From Elmis aenea (taxonomy: Eukaryota > Arthropoda > Insecta > Coleoptera > Elmidae), in assembly GCA_947652605.1 (NCBI GenBank), contig OX393581.1, positions 48,817,924-48,881,923 of the forward strand: a stretch of 64,000 bases of DNA, written 5' to 3'. The notes below the pieces were generated by a model. The model was given only the letters and a program-made list of their open reading frames with translations, searched no databases and was not told the DNA's origin. The position numbers were made by a program, and so were the translations under genes. Of the stretch, positions 60,924-64,000 are shown one piece after another (the stretch's first letter is position 1; each line of letters starts with the position of its first letter).

Positions 60924-62101
60924 TACAGGGTGGTCCAGGTCGATGGAATTACATGGGTATCTCGCTTAATATTCAAGATAGAGAAACGGTTAAATTACCA
61001 AAAATATGCAGTTTTGTGGGACAAACTCAGAATCGTTTTCAAAAATATTCTCTCATTTTCGGTTTTTGAGTTGTTAGCAGAAAACTGTTTTCTTGTCATA
61101 TTTATAATGTGCCATATCTCCCTTATTGTTGTAAATATCGAAAAAATGTATAAAGGTTATTTTTAGATATTTATGTGTAGACTTTGAAGGTACTAAAAAA
61201 AAATTTTTACGCTCGCTGTTAATAAGTTATGACACAAACTTACTTTTTTTTAATGGAAGCAATAGTTGGCTATGACCTATTTAAATTCTTTTTTTTTACA
61301 TTCCTTATATGAAGGGTTGATGTATTTATTTTTAATAATACGCAAGTTACAAAGGTTTTTTAATTGTTTTTTTAAGATAAACATAGGTAAAAACAAAAGG
61401 AAGGCTGTAAAAAAAATAATAAATAAAGTGTAAAACCTTATAAAACTCATGTGGTACCCCAGTGATTATTTAAAAGGGATTTAGTTTTGTCGTTTAGTTA
61501 GGTCTGCAATACATTTTTGCTTCAGCTTCGACTGTTATAATTAAATCGTATTCATATTTTTTTAAATAGCTGCTGATTCTTACTATGTTTTTGTTTACCT
61601 TTTGTTCAAATCTTGTGTTTTTTTTTCACAGCTTACTTTTGGTTTTACCTATGTCTATCTTAAAAAAACAATTTAAAAACCTTTGTGCGTATTATTGAAA
61701 ATAAATACAACCCTTACTTATACATTTGGAATAGGAAAAAAATAAGGAATTTAAATAGGTCATGGCCAACTATAGCTTCAATTTAAAAAAAGGTAAGTTA
61801 GTGTCATAACTTTTTAACGGCCGGCGTAAACTTTTTTTTGTACCATCAAAGTCTACATAAAAATATCTAAAAATAATCTTCATTAATCTTTTTGATACTT
61901 ACAACAATAACGGAGATATGACACATTATAAATATGACAAGTAAACAGTTTATCGCTAAAAACTCAAAAACCGAGAATATTTTTGAAAACGGTTATGCGT
62001 TTGTCCCTAAAACTGCAAATTTTTGGTAATTTAACCGTTTCTCTTTCTTGACTATTAAGCGAGATACCCATGTAATCCCATCGAATTTGGACCACCCTGT
62101 A
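60924..62101. mobile_element. Foldback MITE with about 490-bp inverted arms, 1178 bp
   Basis: Ends TACAGGGTGGTCC...GGACCACCCTGTA. The left arm (about 60924-61415) and right arm (about 61610-62101) are inverted and mostly co-linear, with scattered mismatches and small indels. Matching words include TTACATGGGTATCTCGCTTA, GGTTAAATTACCAAAA, TAGTTGGC.ATGACCTATTTAAAT and ACCTATGT at the inner ends. The loop is about 190 bp. TA flanks suggest a Tc1/mariner-like origin. A solo arm lies at 39209 and a degraded relative at 52716. Confidence 0.92.
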
Positions 62102-63470
62102 CAGGGAATAAACAGTTTGTTTCAAGAGATATCTCTAAAAATTAAAGTAATAAAACAAAAAACCAAAACCAATTTTTTAGAAATGTAAAACACTAAAAAA
62201 ACCAAAAGTTGTCTGCTTTTTATTATTTAAAAAAAAAAATGATTTTGCTGCTCCATTTAACAACATTTGAGAATTCAAATCTATCAGAGTAGAAAAAACT
62301 AAACTCTTCCATCGTGTCAAGCTTGCAGCATGTCCTTTCTTAGTAGAACATGGTCTTTTGTATGCAATAATATTAATTAATTCAGTATTATACCAGTTAA
62401 TTGTTTAACGATTATCGTAAATGGTATAACAAGTTTATGAATCTTTAACTTGATGATCGGATGTACTTTCTACACTTTGTATGTTAACTTTGCTCATCAC
62501 TAACTGAGTTGAGGAAGTAAACAGTTCAGATGTATCGGAGATGAAAGCTCTTGGAAGATCTTTGAATTCAATTAATTTTTGTGAAATTTCCTAAACACAT
62601 TATATTGTGCACTAAAATTTTTATTAGCAAAATAGTTAAGTAAAAAATCTTTTGTTTACACCTAGTTTTAGCCTCATACAAGTATTTACCGGTTAGGAAC
62701 AGTTAATACAGAACACTTTCATTAGGAAGTGACACATTATCGACGTACAAATTTAGTCACATGTGGAGTAACTTAGTGACCCTGAAAATTTCGAGAGTGA
62801 ATGGAAAAAAGTTTTTTTTATCGCGAAGTTATTTCCTTACAAATTAATAGTTCCGGTCAATTAGTTGCATGCACCTTATGATACAAACGTTAGACTACTT
62901 TAAACAAAATTCTATATAGTTACAAATCATTGTTTTAGCAATCGTGAGAATTTTGTGCATAATCTGAAAATGCATTTCATTATCCAAATTTATTAGTACA
63001 ATGAAGTAAAAAGCTTGTCTGTTCATCTACACTACTGCATATTTTTGCATATTCTCCTAGTAGCTTGTGAATGAGCTCCAAGTAGCTTATAAACAAAAAG
63101 TTTGCATAGCAATACCTTCATTTTAGGTTCAGTCATCCAGTTCAATAAAAAGTAAACAATTAGTGAGCTCTCTTTCTCTCTGTGTCTCTCTCCTTCTTCG
63201 TATCCGTTCAGTGACTATATAAATCGAACTTATGCAAGACCGCAAAATTTAAAATTAATAAAAAAGCTTTTACAGGTGAGCAAATACCCAAATCAAGTAA
63301 ACCATCCATAGAAAACCGAAAATATTATACTAGCATTTAGCAGTAAATAACTTTTTCTCAAATTTACAATACAAATACTTGGAACAAAAGTTCAAAATTT
63401 TGTATTTACACAACACACATAATTTTATTTGATTAAACCTTCCTCTTAATCGGGTTCTCTTGTACCTTGT
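62102..63470. other. AT-rich intergenic DNA
   Basis: Contains a short TC-rich low-complexity stretch at about 63163-63200. No gene seen. Confidence 0.5.
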
Positions 63471-63479
63471 GGTTTCAGA

Positions 63480-63690
63480 TTATGTTTCCCAGTTTTTGAT
63501 TAAGTTTCTCCATTCCTGTCTATAGTTGGCTAACTGTAGCGCATCTCTCCAGCTTACACATTTTTCTTTTAGTGTCTGCCTCACTTCGCTTTCCCATTTT
63601 GTTCTTGGTTTTCCTCTACCTACTTCTTTTTCTCTCAAACTTCGTTTTCCATGCCATCTTTGCGTAGCTGCTCTTTGGCATGCGCAGTAT
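63480..63690 (-). pseudogene. LINE RT C-terminal tail fragment
   Basis: The minus strand encodes TQRWHGKRSLREKEVGRGKP, RTKWESEVRQTLKEKCVSW and RDALQLANYRQEWRNLI. A basic GKPRTKW block followed by a W(R)..A......W pattern is typical of the tail behind the RT domain of several LINE clades. The RT itself is absent. The 5' end of the open frame (to 63725) is probably unrelated sequence. Confidence 0.6.
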
Positions 63691-63825
63691 TTGATATAAA
63701 TAACAACAAAATTATCTACAAGCAATCCCCATTCTAGAAATTAAACCCTTTAACTCATATGAATAATTTTTTCTGCGCCCCTCCAGAAAATCAGCACTTT
63801 CCGATCAATTTTTAGACTGGAAAAT

Positions 63826-64000
63826 ACAGGGTGTCCCCGTTATCACCGCGAATATTTTAAATGGTGATAGAGAACCTTTTTCTAAAAAAAAATGTCAAGT
63901 AAAATTTTTTCCTAAAATCAAATGCTAAGCTGATATCAACACTTACTTGATTTTTTTACACTTCTGCATTTATAAGACTCTGTAGCCGAAAATATCAATT
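63826..64000 (+). mobile_element. Left end of a TACAGGGTGTCC MITE, cut by the window edge
   Basis: Starts ATACAGGGTGTCCCCGTTAT. The terminus matches the group at 47.8 and 53.0 kb. The rest lies beyond the window. Confidence 0.5.

Overview
This is AT-rich nuclear DNA from an animal, most likely an insect. The evidence is spliced exons with GT/AG borders, megasatellite-like arrays, no bacterial-type gene packing, and a transposon mix typical of insect genomes: mariner, piggyBac, pogo/Tigger-like, hAT MITEs, Jockey/CR1-type LINEs, Penelope-like elements and TA-flanked foldback MITEs. I cannot name the species from sequence alone.

Layout. Positions 1-14465 are one satellite array (139-bp monomer, about 104 copies, running off the left edge). 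A 127-bp module and a short spacer separate it from a second array at 14760-25075 (177-bp monomer, about 58 copies). A pure (CA)n tract of about 243 bp follows. From 25.5 kb on the window is ordinary intergenic DNA crowded with decayed transposons: hAT-like ends (25.5 and 27.2 kb), a pogo-type transposase C terminus (28.1-28.8 kb), an RT pseudogene split by a hAT MITE with a perfect 8-bp target duplication (31.0-32.7 kb), a CR1/Jockey-type LINE (38.0-39.2 kb), a Penelope GIY-YIG domain (39.7-40.2 kb), piggyBac and mariner relics (41.7-42.9 kb), a Jockey RT relic (45.7 kb), a second hAT MITE with target duplication (46.3 kb), two large foldback elements (47.8 and 60.9 kb), another RT relic (49.65-50.66 kb), several tandem or palindromic repeats (35.6, 53.9, 57.1 and 58.1 kb) and an RT tail at 63.5 kb.

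The only convincing host gene lies on the minus strand: three phase-0 exons at 36874-36779, 34197-34012 and 32981-32934, with consensus splice sites. They encode a small secreted acidic protein with a clear signal peptide. A candidate terminal exon at 31014-31003 would give a 113-residue product. I do not recognise the family. Its introns hold a Penelope tail, two MITEs, a tandem repeat and the RT/hAT nest. No tRNA, rRNA or CRISPR was seen. The longest open frames inside the satellites and the CA tract are artefacts of repetition.
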